Assembly: GCA_041658725.1 (NCBI GenBank)
Contig: JBAZZQ010000005.1
Span: 29,063-93,062, forward strand
Source: JBAZZQ01 sp041658725
GTDB taxonomy: Bacteria; Planctomycetota; Phycisphaerae; JAAYCJ01
DNA length: 64,000 bases
Direction: 5' to 3'
The position numbers and the translations under genes were made by a program. The stretch's first letter is position 1. Every line of letters starts with the position of its first letter. Shown piece by piece: positions 1-9,169 of the stretch. The notes beneath the pieces are model-generated. The model was given only the letters and a program-made list of their open reading frames with translations, ran no database searches and was not told where the DNA came from.

Positions 1-2028
1 GCGATCGGCGATGCGAGCAACGATGGGACCAGGAACGTCTATACCGCCAAGTCGTGCAGCGGGTACGCGACGATCAACGAATGGGACTATGTTCCGGGTT
101 CCGGTACGTTGAGCAATGCGAAGCAGATGTTTTTGACCCTGGAGCCTTCGGTGTACAAGACCCGCGGGATCGCGGTGGGCAACGCCGACAACAGTCCTGA
201 CGGGACGCAGGAGCTTCTCTGGCTTCGGCAGGATGAGGGGAACACCTATCTTTTTGCCGACGACTGGAATGGCACCAGCTTGTCCAATCAGCGGATTTTG
301 GCGGGACCCACGGGTTCGCCCTACGTGTACTACGCCGTGGCGGTAGGCGACGCGACGAACAGCGGACAAAATGATATTCTGCTGGCGTGGGGTGCGACCG
401 ACTCATACACAGTGATCGACCGCTATCGGTGGGATGGGAGCACCCTGGCGTATCAAAGCAGACTTTGGACCACGCTTGAACCGAATGTCTATAACATCAC
501 GGCCTTAACGGTCGGGGACGCCAACGGCGACGGTCAGAACGAGGTTCTGCTTTCCATGGGCGTGCCGGGGGCCTACTGGCAAGTGAAAAGCCTGAGTTGG
601 AACGGCTCGAGCTGGGATTGGACAGATGCTCGGCCTACGCAGCTTTGGGAGGGAGACAATGGAATGGGTACCTACATCTCCGGGCTGGCCGTGCTCCCAT
701 CAGCCTCAGTCGGCGGGGACAACGGGACCCTTCAGGTAACTCCCGGTTACCGGACCGTAACCTCATCGGCCGGAAGCACGACGTTTAGCGTTCAAAACGC
801 GGATGGCGGGAGCATGGGCTGGACGGCGGCCGTCGTGGAGGGTAGCGGTTGGCTGTCGATCCCTTCAGGCGGCAGCGGGACTGATAACGGAACCATCACC
901 GTAAGTTTCACGGCCAACACCGCCAATAGTCCGAGGACCGGCACAATTCGCGTGGCGGCCCCGGGTGCCACCGGAAGTCCGAAGGATGTTACGGTGACCC
1001 AGGGAAGAAACCCGGCTCTGCCCCTTGCTGCCGGCCAGGAGACCCTCCGGGGTTTCTCCTACGGACCGTGGGGCGTGGCGATCCCCGGCCAGACTTATTT
1101 TGATGTCTTCAACAACCTGCCTTTTGACGGAACCACTTATCGAGAACGGATTTATGCCACCGTGGAAGGCGTCTATGCGACCCAGGGTCTGGCAACGGGT
1201 GGCCTGGAGAATTCAGGAACCAACAAGGTCTGGCAATCGACCAAAACAACCGGCTCCATTGTTCTATCCGAGAATGACTACGTGCGGGGCACGGGCGCTC
1301 TGACCAACGGACGGAACGTCTGGGTCAGCTTGGATCCGGCCAATTACGATACTCGTGGAATTGCCATCGGAGACGCCGACAATGACGGGATCCAAGAACT
1401 GATCTGGGCCCAGCGAGCCGGAAACGTGGAGCAGGTGGTCGCCTATACCTGGGACGGCACGAACCTCGGCTACAAAGGTACGCTTTATTCCACCAGCGAT
1501 GGTTCCCGGTGCTATGGCGTATCCGTAGGCGATGCCGATAATGATGGGGTAAATGACGTGGTCCTCGCCTGGGGTGTTCCGGATGGGCCGGTCACAATCT
1601 ACAAGTCCCACTGGGACGGCATGACCTTCTCCTGGGGCGATACCATATTCAGTCGGGAATCCGGTTACAAAGTGCTGTCGGTGGCTGTAGGCGACCCGGA
1701 TAACGACAATGTAAATGAAGTACTGATCTCCTGGGGTTACCCGACAGCCTACTGGATCGTCGACGGCTTGACGTGGAATGGCGCCAGTTGGGATTCGACA
1801 AGGGTTTCCACGGAGTATGTAGTGGACGGACAAGGGTACTACACCGTTGCCCTGGCCATCGGAAACGCGGACAATGCGCCGCCCTATTCCACCGTTGACT
1901 TGGCAAGGGTGCTGGCGGCCATGGACTCCAAGGTCGGAGACCCAAGCTACAGCCCGCTAGCGGACGTGGACGGCGACGGTGAGGTCACCTCGACCGACTT
2001 GTCGATCGTCCTGGCTGGCATGAATTAA
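1..2028 (+). CDS. Secreted FG-GAP beta-propeller protein with BACON domain and C-terminal dockerin (5' partial)
   Basis: The frame is open from base 1, so the N-terminus and any signal peptide lie outside the window. Eight repeats of the type A-[IV]-G-[DN]-A-x-N-x-[DG]-G are seen, four near bases 1, 172, 340 and 508 and four near 1363, 1522, 1684 and 1855, spaced 54-57 residues. They resemble calcium-binding FG-GAP/VCBS propeller blades. Between the two sets (about 724-1000) is a BACON-like domain that starts TLQVTPG and ends VTVTQ. The last 45 codons hold a dockerin-like pair of helices with the calcium loop DVDGDGEVTSTDL. Family knowledge suggests an extracellular carbohydrate- or protein-binding protein anchored through dockerin. 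No enzyme domain is visible. Downstream are a strong hairpin and a pseudopilin gene. Confidence 0.85.
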   Translation, partial: AIGDASNDGTRNVYTAKSCSGYATINEWDYVPGSGTLSNAKQMFLTLEPSVYKTRGIAVGNADNSPDGTQELLWLRQDEGNTYLFADDWNGTSLSNQRILAGPTGSPYVYYAVAVGDATNSGQNDILLAWGATDSYTVIDRYRWDGSTLAYQSRLWTTLEPNVYNITALTVGDANGDGQNEVLLSMGVPGAYWQVKSLSWNGSSWDWTDARPTQLWEGDNGMGTYISGLAVLPSASVGGDNGTLQVTPGYRTVTSSAGSTTFSVQNADGGSMGWTAAVVEGSGWLSIPSGGSGTDNGTITVSFTANTANSPRTGTIRVAAPGATGSPKDVTVTQGRNPALPLAAGQETLRGFSYGPWGVAIPGQTYFDVFNNLPFDGTTYRERIYATVEGVYATQGLATGGLENSGTNKVWQSTKTTGSIVLSENDYVRGTGALTNGRNVWVSLDPANYDTRGIAIGDADNDGIQELIWAQRAGNVEQVVAYTWDGTNLGYKGTLYSTSDGSRCYGVSVGDADNDGVNDVVLAWGVPDGPVTIYKSHWDGMTFSWGDTIFSRESGYKVLSVAVGDPDNDNVNEVLISWGYPTAYWIVDGLTWNGASWDSTRVSTEYVVDGQGYYTVALAIGNADNAPPYSTVDLARVLAAMDSKVGDPSYSPLADVDGDGEVTSTDLSIVLAGMN

Positions 2029-2038
2029 AGCATGATAG

Positions 2039-2060
2039 GGGCACGGCATGCCGTGTCCTC
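2039..2060. repeat. Short palindrome (cacggcatgccgtg core)
   Basis: The 14-base core cacggcatgccgtg is a perfect palindrome, followed by tcctcc. A near copy with the shared part catgccgtgtcctc lies at about 38219-38238, so this looks like a dispersed palindromic element rather than a gene-specific signal. Confidence 0.6.
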
Positions 2061-2069
2061 CTCACAATC

Positions 2070-2099
2070 GCGGCGGTCCGCCCCATCGTGGACCGCCGC
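2070..2099 (+). terminator. Strong hairpin after the propeller gene
   Basis: Perfect 10-bp stem gcggcggtcc / ggaccgccgc with a 10-base loop, 41 bases after the stop codon. It is followed by aatgaaaag, so no U-tract is present. It may still stop transcription or protect the 3' end. Confidence 0.5.
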
Positions 2100-2110
2100 A
2101 ATGAAAAGAC

Positions 2111-2154
2111 GTAGACAAGTAGATAAATGAGTAGATAAATGAGTAGATAAAGAG
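2111..2154. repeat. 12-bp tandem repeat (gtagataaatga)
   Basis: Two exact units at 2119-2130 and 2131-2142 and a degenerate third at 2143-2154 (gtagataaagag), preceded by a partial unit gtagacaa. It sits 40 bases upstream of the pseudopilin start. Confidence 0.8.
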
Positions 2155-2194
2155 AAGATGGTGGGCATGGAGCAACCGCTCGGAAGGATGTAAT

Positions 2195-2923
2195 ATGCGA
2201 AATCAAAAATGTTTTACTCTGATTGAGCTGCTCGTGGTGGTGGCGATCATTGCGGTGCTGGTGGCCATACTTTTGCCCGCGCTGAGCGCAGCCCGGGAAA
2301 GCGCACGACGAGCCGTGTGTGCGAATATTCCCCGACAAATAGGCTTGGCTTTGTCTCAATATGCGCAGGCGGATCCGAGGCAGGTATATCCGGTCGGGGG
2401 AATTACCGGGTGGAATTCTAATCCTCCGTCCTCCTCCAACAACGATCATTTGAATGTGGTTTTCCGGGTGCTGAAATCGCTTTACGAAACCAAATACTTC
2501 CTAAACTGGCAGTTATTCTGGGGATGCCCAACGTATACCTCTGCTGGAAAATCTGCTGTTGGAACTCCGCCGGCCAGTGTTGTTAGCGCAACAGACGGCA
2601 GTAACGCCGATTACTGTTGTTATGCCTATTTTCCGTTTTCTTCTTACGCCGTCAGCCCCCTTAATATTTGGGATAAAATGATTACGAGGCCGGACGATCC
2701 CCCAAATCTGCCTTTGATGATGGATATGGCCTTTTACCGGACGGACTACCCCATGGATTTGCGGTGCTATAGCAACCATATCGGCTGGGGTGCGGCGAAC
2801 GTTGTTGTCGGGACCAACGTGCTGTTTAATGACCTCCACGTCGATTGGTTTCCCCGCGAACGATTGGTAGCTCGCGCGCTTGGAGTTTTCAGCTACTTCT
2901 TGCCGAACGTGCCAAAACCATAA
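2195..2923 (+). CDS. Type II secretion/type IV pilin-like pseudopilin (prepilin N-terminal methylation motif)
   Basis: 242 aa. The N-terminus has the prepilin signature: a short basic leader MRNQKC, the cleavage/methylation site FTLIELLVVVAIIAVLVAIL and the helix continuing LLPALSAARESARR. This is the class III signal cut by a PilD-type peptidase with F as the new N-terminus and E at +5. The C-terminal half is a globular domain with VLFNDLHVDWFPRE near the end, a pattern common in the very large planctomycete family of pseudopilin-like proteins (related to DUF1559). A ggaagga ribosome site lies 6 bases upstream. The role is probably surface or periplasmic; these proteins often neighbour glycan-degradation genes. 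The exact function is not known. Confidence 0.85.
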   Translation: MRNQKCFTLIELLVVVAIIAVLVAILLPALSAARESARRAVCANIPRQIGLALSQYAQADPRQVYPVGGITGWNSNPPSSSNNDHLNVVFRVLKSLYETKYFLNWQLFWGCPTYTSAGKSAVGTPPASVVSATDGSNADYCCYAYFPFSSYAVSPLNIWDKMITRPDDPPNLPLMMDMAFYRTDYPMDLRCYSNHIGWGAANVVVGTNVLFNDLHVDWFPRERLVARALGVFSYFLPNVPKP

Positions 2924-2977
2924 CCGCCTTAAACCAAGCTTTTCAGATTAGAAATAACTTTTCCAGGAGAATACCTA

Positions 2978-4954
2978 ATGACAACAGACCCTCATTCAAA
3001 AAAAGAAGCATTAAAGGAAGTACGGTATGAAACGACCGTTCCCGACACCCTTGATCTGGCGGAACGAGCGGAATACGCGATCAACGCAATGACGGGAATG
3101 CTGGATGAGAAGCGGGACTATGAATACATGTGGTGGGTCAGCTTTGCCCCGCTGTCTGTTGTTTATCATCCGGCCACCTGGTTTGATTCAAATCCCCGGG
3201 CTGGTTGGGGGTTGGCGTTGATGCGTACGATGACTGGTAGTGATTATAAATTCGATACCGAGCAAGCCATGTTTGAATCTCTTAAATCGCGAACCGGTGA
3301 GGATGGTTTGCTCTACAACGCACCGTATCGTGAGGATGCGATTTGGCGGGGCGGTGGCCGGGGGACCGAGCGAACCACAAAGTGGCGTAAGGACGAGGAG
3401 GTGTCCGGTGTAGGCGGTAGTGCGGTCTATCTTCTGATGCTGTTGGCAAAATATGAAAAAGAGGGCGATCCTGCGATACTGGAGATGGCTCGCAAGACAG
3501 CGAATACTCTGATTAAGATTGCCATCCACAAGGATGATTACGCTTATTATCCCATGACCTGCGACGCGGGATTAGAGTGTGCCTATTTCAAGAAATCCGG
3601 CTGGTCGGACACGAAAGAAGCAGGAAGTGAGACCGACAGTCCGGAAGGAACGGTCCTTGCGTACATGGGTATTTTTGTCCATGCTCTGTGCCGTTGGTAT
3701 GAGTTAATTCGGGATGAAAAAGCATTGGAACTTGCCCGAAAACTGGTCAAGTACATGCTTAAACCGGAATTTTGGATAGGCAACCTTGATTCTTGGGCAA
3801 AAGGATTCAATCAGGACTTGGTTTCGGGACACGGTGGTTTGCAACGTAAGCCTGCCGCCCTTTTCAAGGGTCACCAGTCCGGAATGGTCTATGCGTTCCA
3901 AGGGCTTATTGAGTACGGGATAGCGGCCGGTGATACCTATGTAAAGGAATGGGTGAGGCAGGCATATGAATATATGCGAAACCTCGGCTTGGCGCGATTA
4001 GGCATGTGGGGTGAGAACATCGCCAATAATATGATGCCGATGATCGCCATTAAATTGTGCGACGCGGGTTTGGGCGATTATTGGGAGGATGTTGACCAAT
4101 ATGTTCGAAATGCCATGGTGGAAGATCAGTTCATCGATGCGGAAGCTCTCAAAAAGCTCAGTCGGGATCGAGGTTATCCGACAGAAGTTAAATCCAAGAC
4201 CATCGACCGGTATCTTAATTTTCCTCCCCCATGTACCCTGGAAAAGCCCATCACTTTGGAAAATCTATCCATCGACCGCTTCCTGGGTTCTCTGCGGTGG
4301 GCAGGTATGTGTGACCGCAAGGGAACGCTGGACCCGACGCAAAACGGTGTGGCTGCGGCTGGGCCGTATCTGGAGCCCTTTTATTTTATCTGGGAGAGCA
4401 TCGTTCGATGTAAGGATAACAGCGCGCAAATCAATCTGCTTTTGAACCGGGCATCGCCCTGGCTTGACGTGGACAGCTACCTTCCGTATGAAGGAAAAGT
4501 GGTGATTCGAAACAAGACCGCGAAAAATATATCCATCCGAATTCCCTGCTGGGTGGACAGGGGGAAAATCACATGCAAGGTCCATGGAGAAAAGGCATCC
4601 TTTTTCTGGGTCGGCAATTATATGTCGCTTGCTGGTCTTAAAGGAACAGAGGTTATTACCATAGAATTTCCTATGGTAGAAACTCAGGAGACCTACTATC
4701 TAACTTCCTGGACGCTTGAAGAGCCTTGGTATCGAGTAAAAGACGCACTTCCGAAATACATTCTTCATTTCAAAGGAAATACTTGCGTAAAGGCGGAGTT
4801 TCCTAATCGGGAAAAGTTTGTCGAGGGATTCCTGATGCTCAATGCTGAAAATGTGACTGGCTATCCAGTTTATCAGAGAGAACATTATCGGCAAAATAAG
4901 GCGCCGATGAAGACGGTGAGCCGGTATGTGGCCCCAAAACTGGTGAACTGGTAA
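2978..4954 (+). CDS. GH127-like (DUF1680-type) glycoside hydrolase
   Basis: 658 aa, no signal peptide, so probably cytoplasmic. The N-terminal two thirds looks like an (alpha/alpha)6 barrel rich in aromatic residues (YMWWVSFAPLSVVYHP; GMVYAFQGLIEYG). The C-terminal part carries a beta-sandwich pattern (LNRASPWLDVDSYLPYEGKV; KNISIRIPCWVD) typical of DUF1680/GH127-146 relatives. Known GH127 members are beta-L-arabinofuranosidases, but substrates vary across these families, so the substrate is an inference. The start is supported by aggaga 8 bases upstream. The gene is 14 bases ahead of the next CDS and likely forms an operon with it. I did not identify the catalytic cysteine or glutamate of GH127 with certainty. 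Confidence 0.65.
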   Translation: MTTDPHSKKEALKEVRYETTVPDTLDLAERAEYAINAMTGMLDEKRDYEYMWWVSFAPLSVVYHPATWFDSNPRAGWGLALMRTMTGSDYKFDTEQAMFESLKSRTGEDGLLYNAPYREDAIWRGGGRGTERTTKWRKDEEVSGVGGSAVYLLMLLAKYEKEGDPAILEMARKTANTLIKIAIHKDDYAYYPMTCDAGLECAYFKKSGWSDTKEAGSETDSPEGTVLAYMGIFVHALCRWYELIRDEKALELARKLVKYMLKPEFWIGNLDSWAKGFNQDLVSGHGGLQRKPAALFKGHQSGMVYAFQGLIEYGIAAGDTYVKEWVRQAYEYMRNLGLARLGMWGENIANNMMPMIAIKLCDAGLGDYWEDVDQYVRNAMVEDQFIDAEALKKLSRDRGYPTEVKSKTIDRYLNFPPPCTLEKPITLENLSIDRFLGSLRWAGMCDRKGTLDPTQNGVAAAGPYLEPFYFIWESIVRCKDNSAQINLLLNRASPWLDVDSYLPYEGKVVIRNKTAKNISIRIPCWVDRGKITCKVHGEKASFFWVGNYMSLAGLKGTEVITIEFPMVETQETYYLTSWTLEEPWYRVKDALPKYILHFKGNTCVKAEFPNREKFVEGFLMLNAENVTGYPVYQREHYRQNKAPMKTVSRYVAPKLVNW

Positions 4955-4968
4955 AGGGAGTATGCAAG

Positions 4969-5772
4969 ATGCTCGAATCAAATAACCTCCTCGACCAGAA
5001 TGTGGATGATTTTACCGGCGAAAATATCCAGGTGGAAAATCAGTCTATTCTTATGTCCGCCAAAACCTCGGAACCCCCTGGGCCGGGAGTAATGACCTAC
5101 TGCTTTATGAAAACGCAAAATCGGCACTTCAACGCGAATTTGGCGGGAACGAACCTCTTAGAATTGACTTTTGAGGAATACAACCACGGGGAGGAGTTTC
5201 TCTGTCGGTATTTGACCCTTGACGGAGCGGCAAGAGACCAAGACGATCCCTTGAGCGGACATTATCTGATGGGGTTTTGTCTGGCCATCGGCTCCATGCC
5301 GGAACTCGTGGGAAAGAGCAACGGATCGGCGGGACGAGTGGTTCAGATTCACTTTGATTGGTATTCCAAATTGGGACTCTGGTTCACTCTCAACCGTAAT
5401 ATCGTTTCCGGTGATGAAGAAAAGTATCCTTATTTCGCTCGGGAGCGCGAGGGACGGATCCTTAAACGAGGCGAAATTCCGGTCTGTCCATTTATGACCA
5501 AACCCGGAAATTCCGTTAGCCTGGCCGTCAGCCGTCCGTTCGTAAATGACGTGCCCTGTGGATATCGTTGGGGGCTTGGCCTTGCCGACGATGCCAATAC
5601 TTTGTTCTGGACCCTCAATGCAAAGGTGATGGATACCGTGGATATCACCGGTTTTTTCAATTCTTCTCCCGTGTGCGTGGAGAAAGGGGCTTTTATAACC
5701 ATTGCGGGAGGCGGAGGCTATCGCGAGAACCTCTGGAATATCTCCGGGGTCAAGGTCAGGGTTTCAAGGTGA
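4969..5772 (+). CDS. Hypothetical protein, probably beta-rich (concanavalin/LamG-like)
   Basis: 267 aa, not recognised as a named family. It has no signal peptide, and the sequence alternates polar and hydrophobic residues in short strands (VVQIHFDWYSKLGLWFTLNR; LFWTLNAKVMDTVDITGFF), which suggests a jelly-roll or laminin-G-like fold. The start has a gggag ribosome site 8 bases upstream and lies 14 bases after the GH127-like stop, so the two are probably co-translated. Position suggests a role with that glycosidase, for example glycan binding or an uncharacterised lyase/hydrolase. No catalytic motif is claimed. Confidence 0.6.
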   Translation: MLESNNLLDQNVDDFTGENIQVENQSILMSAKTSEPPGPGVMTYCFMKTQNRHFNANLAGTNLLELTFEEYNHGEEFLCRYLTLDGAARDQDDPLSGHYLMGFCLAIGSMPELVGKSNGSAGRVVQIHFDWYSKLGLWFTLNRNIVSGDEEKYPYFAREREGRILKRGEIPVCPFMTKPGNSVSLAVSRPFVNDVPCGYRWGLGLADDANTLFWTLNAKVMDTVDITGFFNSSPVCVEKGAFITIAGGGGYRENLWNISGVKVRVSR

Positions 5773-5818
5773 ACAATGATTCTGATGTTACAACAATATT
5801 GGTGAAAGGAATACACAA

Positions 5819-6682
5819 GTGGGCTGGTGGTATTTAATCTTGGTAATTCTAGGAGCAACCCTAGTCTGGCCTCTCGGTCGATGGGCGATGAGAAAGGATG
5901 GGAATGCGCAGGTTCTAGGATTTTGGATTTCCTTAATCAGTACCCTTATCGGTTTTACATTTGTGATTCTGACGGGGCAACACTTCTGGACCTGGCAGGT
6001 TTTAGCGGCTGGCACATTATTCGGGATCGCTTATTCTGTCGGATTCTGCGTTTTGATCATGTACTGTCTGAAGATCGGCCCCGTGGGTCCTACCGTAACC
6101 ATAAACAACTTGGCCATGATTTGCGGTGTGCTTTATGGCATGGTGTGGCTTAAGCCCCATATTCCGAACAGTCTTACATTCGTCGGGATCGCCGGCACGG
6201 TTTTGGCCTTAGTCTTTATAGGCCATAAATCATCTTCGCCCGATAGTGTACGTAGAATCAACCGATCATGGTTAAAATTAGTTTTAGTCGGAGGAGCGTT
6301 TTCAGGTTTTTCATTTATGGCGCAAACCTACGTGGGTATACGCTACCCCGATCAAAGTTTTATATTTGTTGCTTCCGGATTTGCTGTTTCGACTTTGATT
6401 CTGTTACCTCTGGTATTGGCCCTTCCTGATTTCTTTCATCGTAGATCGGAACGATGGGTGGGAATCTTCATGGGAATTATTAATGGTTTTTTGCTCCCGT
6501 TAACCTTCGCCGCTCTTAAACAATTTAGCGTAGAAGTCGTGTTCCCGATCACTGTGACCACTCCGATGATTCTTATGCTGCTGATGGGTCATTTCCTATA
6601 TAGGGAATATTTAACCAAAACAACTTTGGCCGGATGTTGTCTGGGTATACTTTCCGTAGGCATTCTTGCATGCAGCCGATGA
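5819..6682 (+). CDS. EamA/DMT-superfamily transporter-like membrane protein
   Basis: 287 aa with about ten hydrophobic segments in two similar halves, starting WWYLILVILGATLVWPLGRW and restarting near residue 150 with LKLVLVGGAFSGFSFMAQTY. This matches the ten-helix drug/metabolite transporter layout. The translation start is GTG at 5819 with aaagga 9 bases upstream. It sits inside the glycan-use locus, so a sugar or sugar-derivative substrate is plausible but not shown. The second half ends VFPITVTTPMILMLLMGHFLYREYLT, a typical EamA finish. Confidence 0.7.
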   Translation: MGWWYLILVILGATLVWPLGRWAMRKDGNAQVLGFWISLISTLIGFTFVILTGQHFWTWQVLAAGTLFGIAYSVGFCVLIMYCLKIGPVGPTVTINNLAMICGVLYGMVWLKPHIPNSLTFVGIAGTVLALVFIGHKSSSPDSVRRINRSWLKLVLVGGAFSGFSFMAQTYVGIRYPDQSFIFVASGFAVSTLILLPLVLALPDFFHRRSERWVGIFMGIINGFLLPLTFAALKQFSVEVVFPITVTTPMILMLLMGHFLYREYLTKTTLAGCCLGILSVGILACSR

Positions 6683-6735
6683 GTCTAAAATACAAATAGG
6701 TTTTAAATTTCTTAAAAATGAAAGGAACGCTGGCT

Positions 6736-9111
6736 ATGAGCAAAACGGTTGTAGCTATCTTGGGATTTGCATTGTTGTTTATCCTCTTTATGAGGGTGCC
6801 TGTCAGTATGGCCGAATCTTTTATCCCTGTCTTCGAAGGTCGATGGGCCGCCGAAAAGCCAAAGATTGATGGTCGGTTGGATGATCCCTGTTGGCAAGAA
6901 GGCACACCCGTTAATACTTTCTGGTTGGTCGATGGTTCTGCGAAGCGTACTAATGTTGCTTGGGCAAGGGTGGCGTATGATGATGACAATATCTATATTT
7001 CCTACAAAATAAAAGCCGATAACACTTCAGGTCTCGGAAAAGGATCCAAAGTTCGAGATGTGGATGTATGGGGCGGCCCACATGTTCAAATATTTCTTCA
7101 ACCCAGTAACAGTTCCAGTTACTACACATTTACACTTAATTCCGCCAATACCCGGCATGACGAAAAAGATTTCATCGAAAGCTGGAACGGCCGATGGGAT
7201 AGTGCGGTTTTTATCGCACCGGACCAATCATACTGGCAGGTGGAGATTGCCATTCCCTATGCAACTTTGGATTTATGGAGTAGACCTCAGACACCGTGGC
7301 GAATGAATCTAACGTGCGGGGTGGTCCTGGCCGGTAAGACGGAGTACTTAACCTGGTCTCCCGCTTTTGGCAATTTTCATTGTCCAGATCTGTTTGGAAA
7401 ATTGATTCTTAAAAACGGGAAATGGGAAAATTTCCAATATCTTCTAACTCCCGTCGTCAACCCGGACGAAAGAGGAGAACTTCAATTTTGCACGCACGTT
7501 AAGGCGGCCCAATCTATCACATGCGAACTGGTTGGACTGTTGAGGTCCCCGGATGGTGGAATGATCTCCCAGAACCATTCTCTGAGGCTGATGGAGGGGA
7601 TGGATACCTTTTTTAAATTTCCGTTTAAGGTGAACCGGGAGGGGAGATATGAATTTACGGTAACCTTGAAAAATCCAAAGACAAAACAAATTGTCGCGGA
7701 ACGCTGGTTGACGGTTGAAGGACCTCCGGCCCTCGAGGCTTGGTTGGACCGGTCGCTGTATATTCACCAAAAGGAGGCAACATTAACGATTAAGTCAAAT
7801 TACCCGGATTCGACCGTTAAGGCCTGCAAGGTGATTATGCAAAATGCCAATGGAAATAAAATCGTAAACATTCCGATGGCCGGATTCAATAAGAACTCAT
7901 TGGCTAAGATCAACCTGCCAATCGACAATCTGACGGTGGGTCAATACACGGTCTCGGTCGTGCTTGAAAACCATAAACCCCTGATCTGTACGCTCAAGAA
8001 ATTAGCCCCTCTGCCGGGGACGATCTCCTACGATGATCGCGGAGTATTGTATAAAGATGAGACGCCGTTCTTTCCTATCGGCCTCTATTACTTTCGTGAA
8101 TATGCAGGGAAAGACAAGAGTCTGTTGACCGAGTTTGCAGACGCGGGGTTTAATACCATAATCGAGGAGTGGGTGGATTCCGGAATGTATGTCCGTGAAA
8201 TGAAAGACTGGGAACAAAAAGGAATAAACCAGATTGCCAGTGTTCAGAATGAAATAAATTTATCGAGTATGCGAAATGACGGTCATACACCGGAAAACAA
8301 AATTAATGAACGAGTCGAGGCCATCGTAAAATCGGTCGCCGACAGTTGTCCTACCAATCTTATCGCATGGTATGTCTATGATGAACCTGGGGTCTCTACT
8401 CTCGAATTGGTTCAAAAATGGGCGAAATTAGTCGCCCGTAACGATCCCCGACACCCGACACTTGTTACCCTATGGACCGCGATGCTCTATGAACATTTTG
8501 GAAAAATAACGGATATTCTTGCCATCGATCCATATCCCGGTTTTCCCGGCGGAATTTTATCAAGGGTATCTACCTATACGGAAGAAGCACATCGTGCCGT
8601 GCGTGGACGTAAGCCGGTCATTGTTGTCATACAGGCGTTTGGTGAACCGATTGGTAATCCAAAGGGACTGTTGCCGACGCCCGCGGAGATTCGTTGCCAG
8701 ACATACTTGGCCTTAGTGAAGGAAGCACGAGGCATCCTATTTTTCTCCTACAGCTATAACGGACCTATGAAAACTGCTCATCCCGAACATTGGAAGGAAA
8801 TGAAACGATTGGCCACTGAGATGCGGGTGCTAGCGCCAATTCTGGTCAATACGTCTGGCAAACTTGAAGTTAAGCAGTCCCAGCCTCAGATACTTACCCG
8901 GCTTATACAGCATGATAAAATCGCCTATATGTTGGCGGTAAATTCTCTGCGTACAAAGGCTAGCAATGTTCAATGGCAGACAAGAGGATTTAAGGACGGA
9001 GTACTGGAAGTGGTGGGGGAAAATCGTAACATTGAACTTAAGAACGGTAAGTTTAGCGATCATTATGAACCTCTGGACGTGCATGTGTACCGTCAAATTA
9101 ATCTGAAATAA
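6736..9111 (+). CDS. Exported CBM9-like plus TIM-barrel glycoside hydrolase-like protein
   Basis: 791 aa from the ATG at 6736, chosen because aaagga ends 9 bases upstream; an in-frame ATG at 6718 lacks this. Residues 1-26 form a signal peptide (hydrophobic AILGFALLFILFM, then VSMA before ESF). Residues 30-220 read as a CBM9/DOMON-like sandwich (KIDGRLDDPCWQEG; DDDNIYISYKI), followed by Ig-like segments. Residues about 430-760 look like a clan-A TIM barrel: GVLYKDETPFFPIGLYYFRE, then IAWYVYDEPG with a likely acid/base Glu, and DILAIDPYPGF. This fits an exported beta-glycosidase distantly like GH2/GH42, with unknown substrate. It belongs to the plus-strand locus with the following UROD and SSS genes. 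Confidence 0.7.
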   Translation: MSKTVVAILGFALLFILFMRVPVSMAESFIPVFEGRWAAEKPKIDGRLDDPCWQEGTPVNTFWLVDGSAKRTNVAWARVAYDDDNIYISYKIKADNTSGLGKGSKVRDVDVWGGPHVQIFLQPSNSSSYYTFTLNSANTRHDEKDFIESWNGRWDSAVFIAPDQSYWQVEIAIPYATLDLWSRPQTPWRMNLTCGVVLAGKTEYLTWSPAFGNFHCPDLFGKLILKNGKWENFQYLLTPVVNPDERGELQFCTHVKAAQSITCELVGLLRSPDGGMISQNHSLRLMEGMDTFFKFPFKVNREGRYEFTVTLKNPKTKQIVAERWLTVEGPPALEAWLDRSLYIHQKEATLTIKSNYPDSTVKACKVIMQNANGNKIVNIPMAGFNKNSLAKINLPIDNLTVGQYTVSVVLENHKPLICTLKKLAPLPGTISYDDRGVLYKDETPFFPIGLYYFREYAGKDKSLLTEFADAGFNTIIEEWVDSGMYVREMKDWEQKGINQIASVQNEINLSSMRNDGHTPENKINERVEAIVKSVADSCPTNLIAWYVYDEPGVSTLELVQKWAKLVARNDPRHPTLVTLWTAMLYEHFGKITDILAIDPYPGFPGGILSRVSTYTEEAHRAVRGRKPVIVVIQAFGEPIGNPKGLLPTPAEIRCQTYLALVKEARGILFFSYSYNGPMKTAHPEHWKEMKRLATEMRVLAPILVNTSGKLEVKQSQPQILTRLIQHDKIAYMLAVNSLRTKASNVQWQTRGFKDGVLEVVGENRNIELKNGKFSDHYEPLDVHVYRQINLK

Positions 9112-9169
9112 TAAGTACGAAAACAGCTATTTGTGATGTGTGAGTTTCAATGATTTTAAGGACCATTGT

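Noticed and set aside
1264..1833. 189-codon antisense frame in the propeller gene
   Set aside because: Produced by the repeated Gly/Asp codons of the FG-GAP blades. The sense frame has clear domain structure.
2119..2154. CRISPR-like array
   Set aside because: Units are 12 bases with no spacers.
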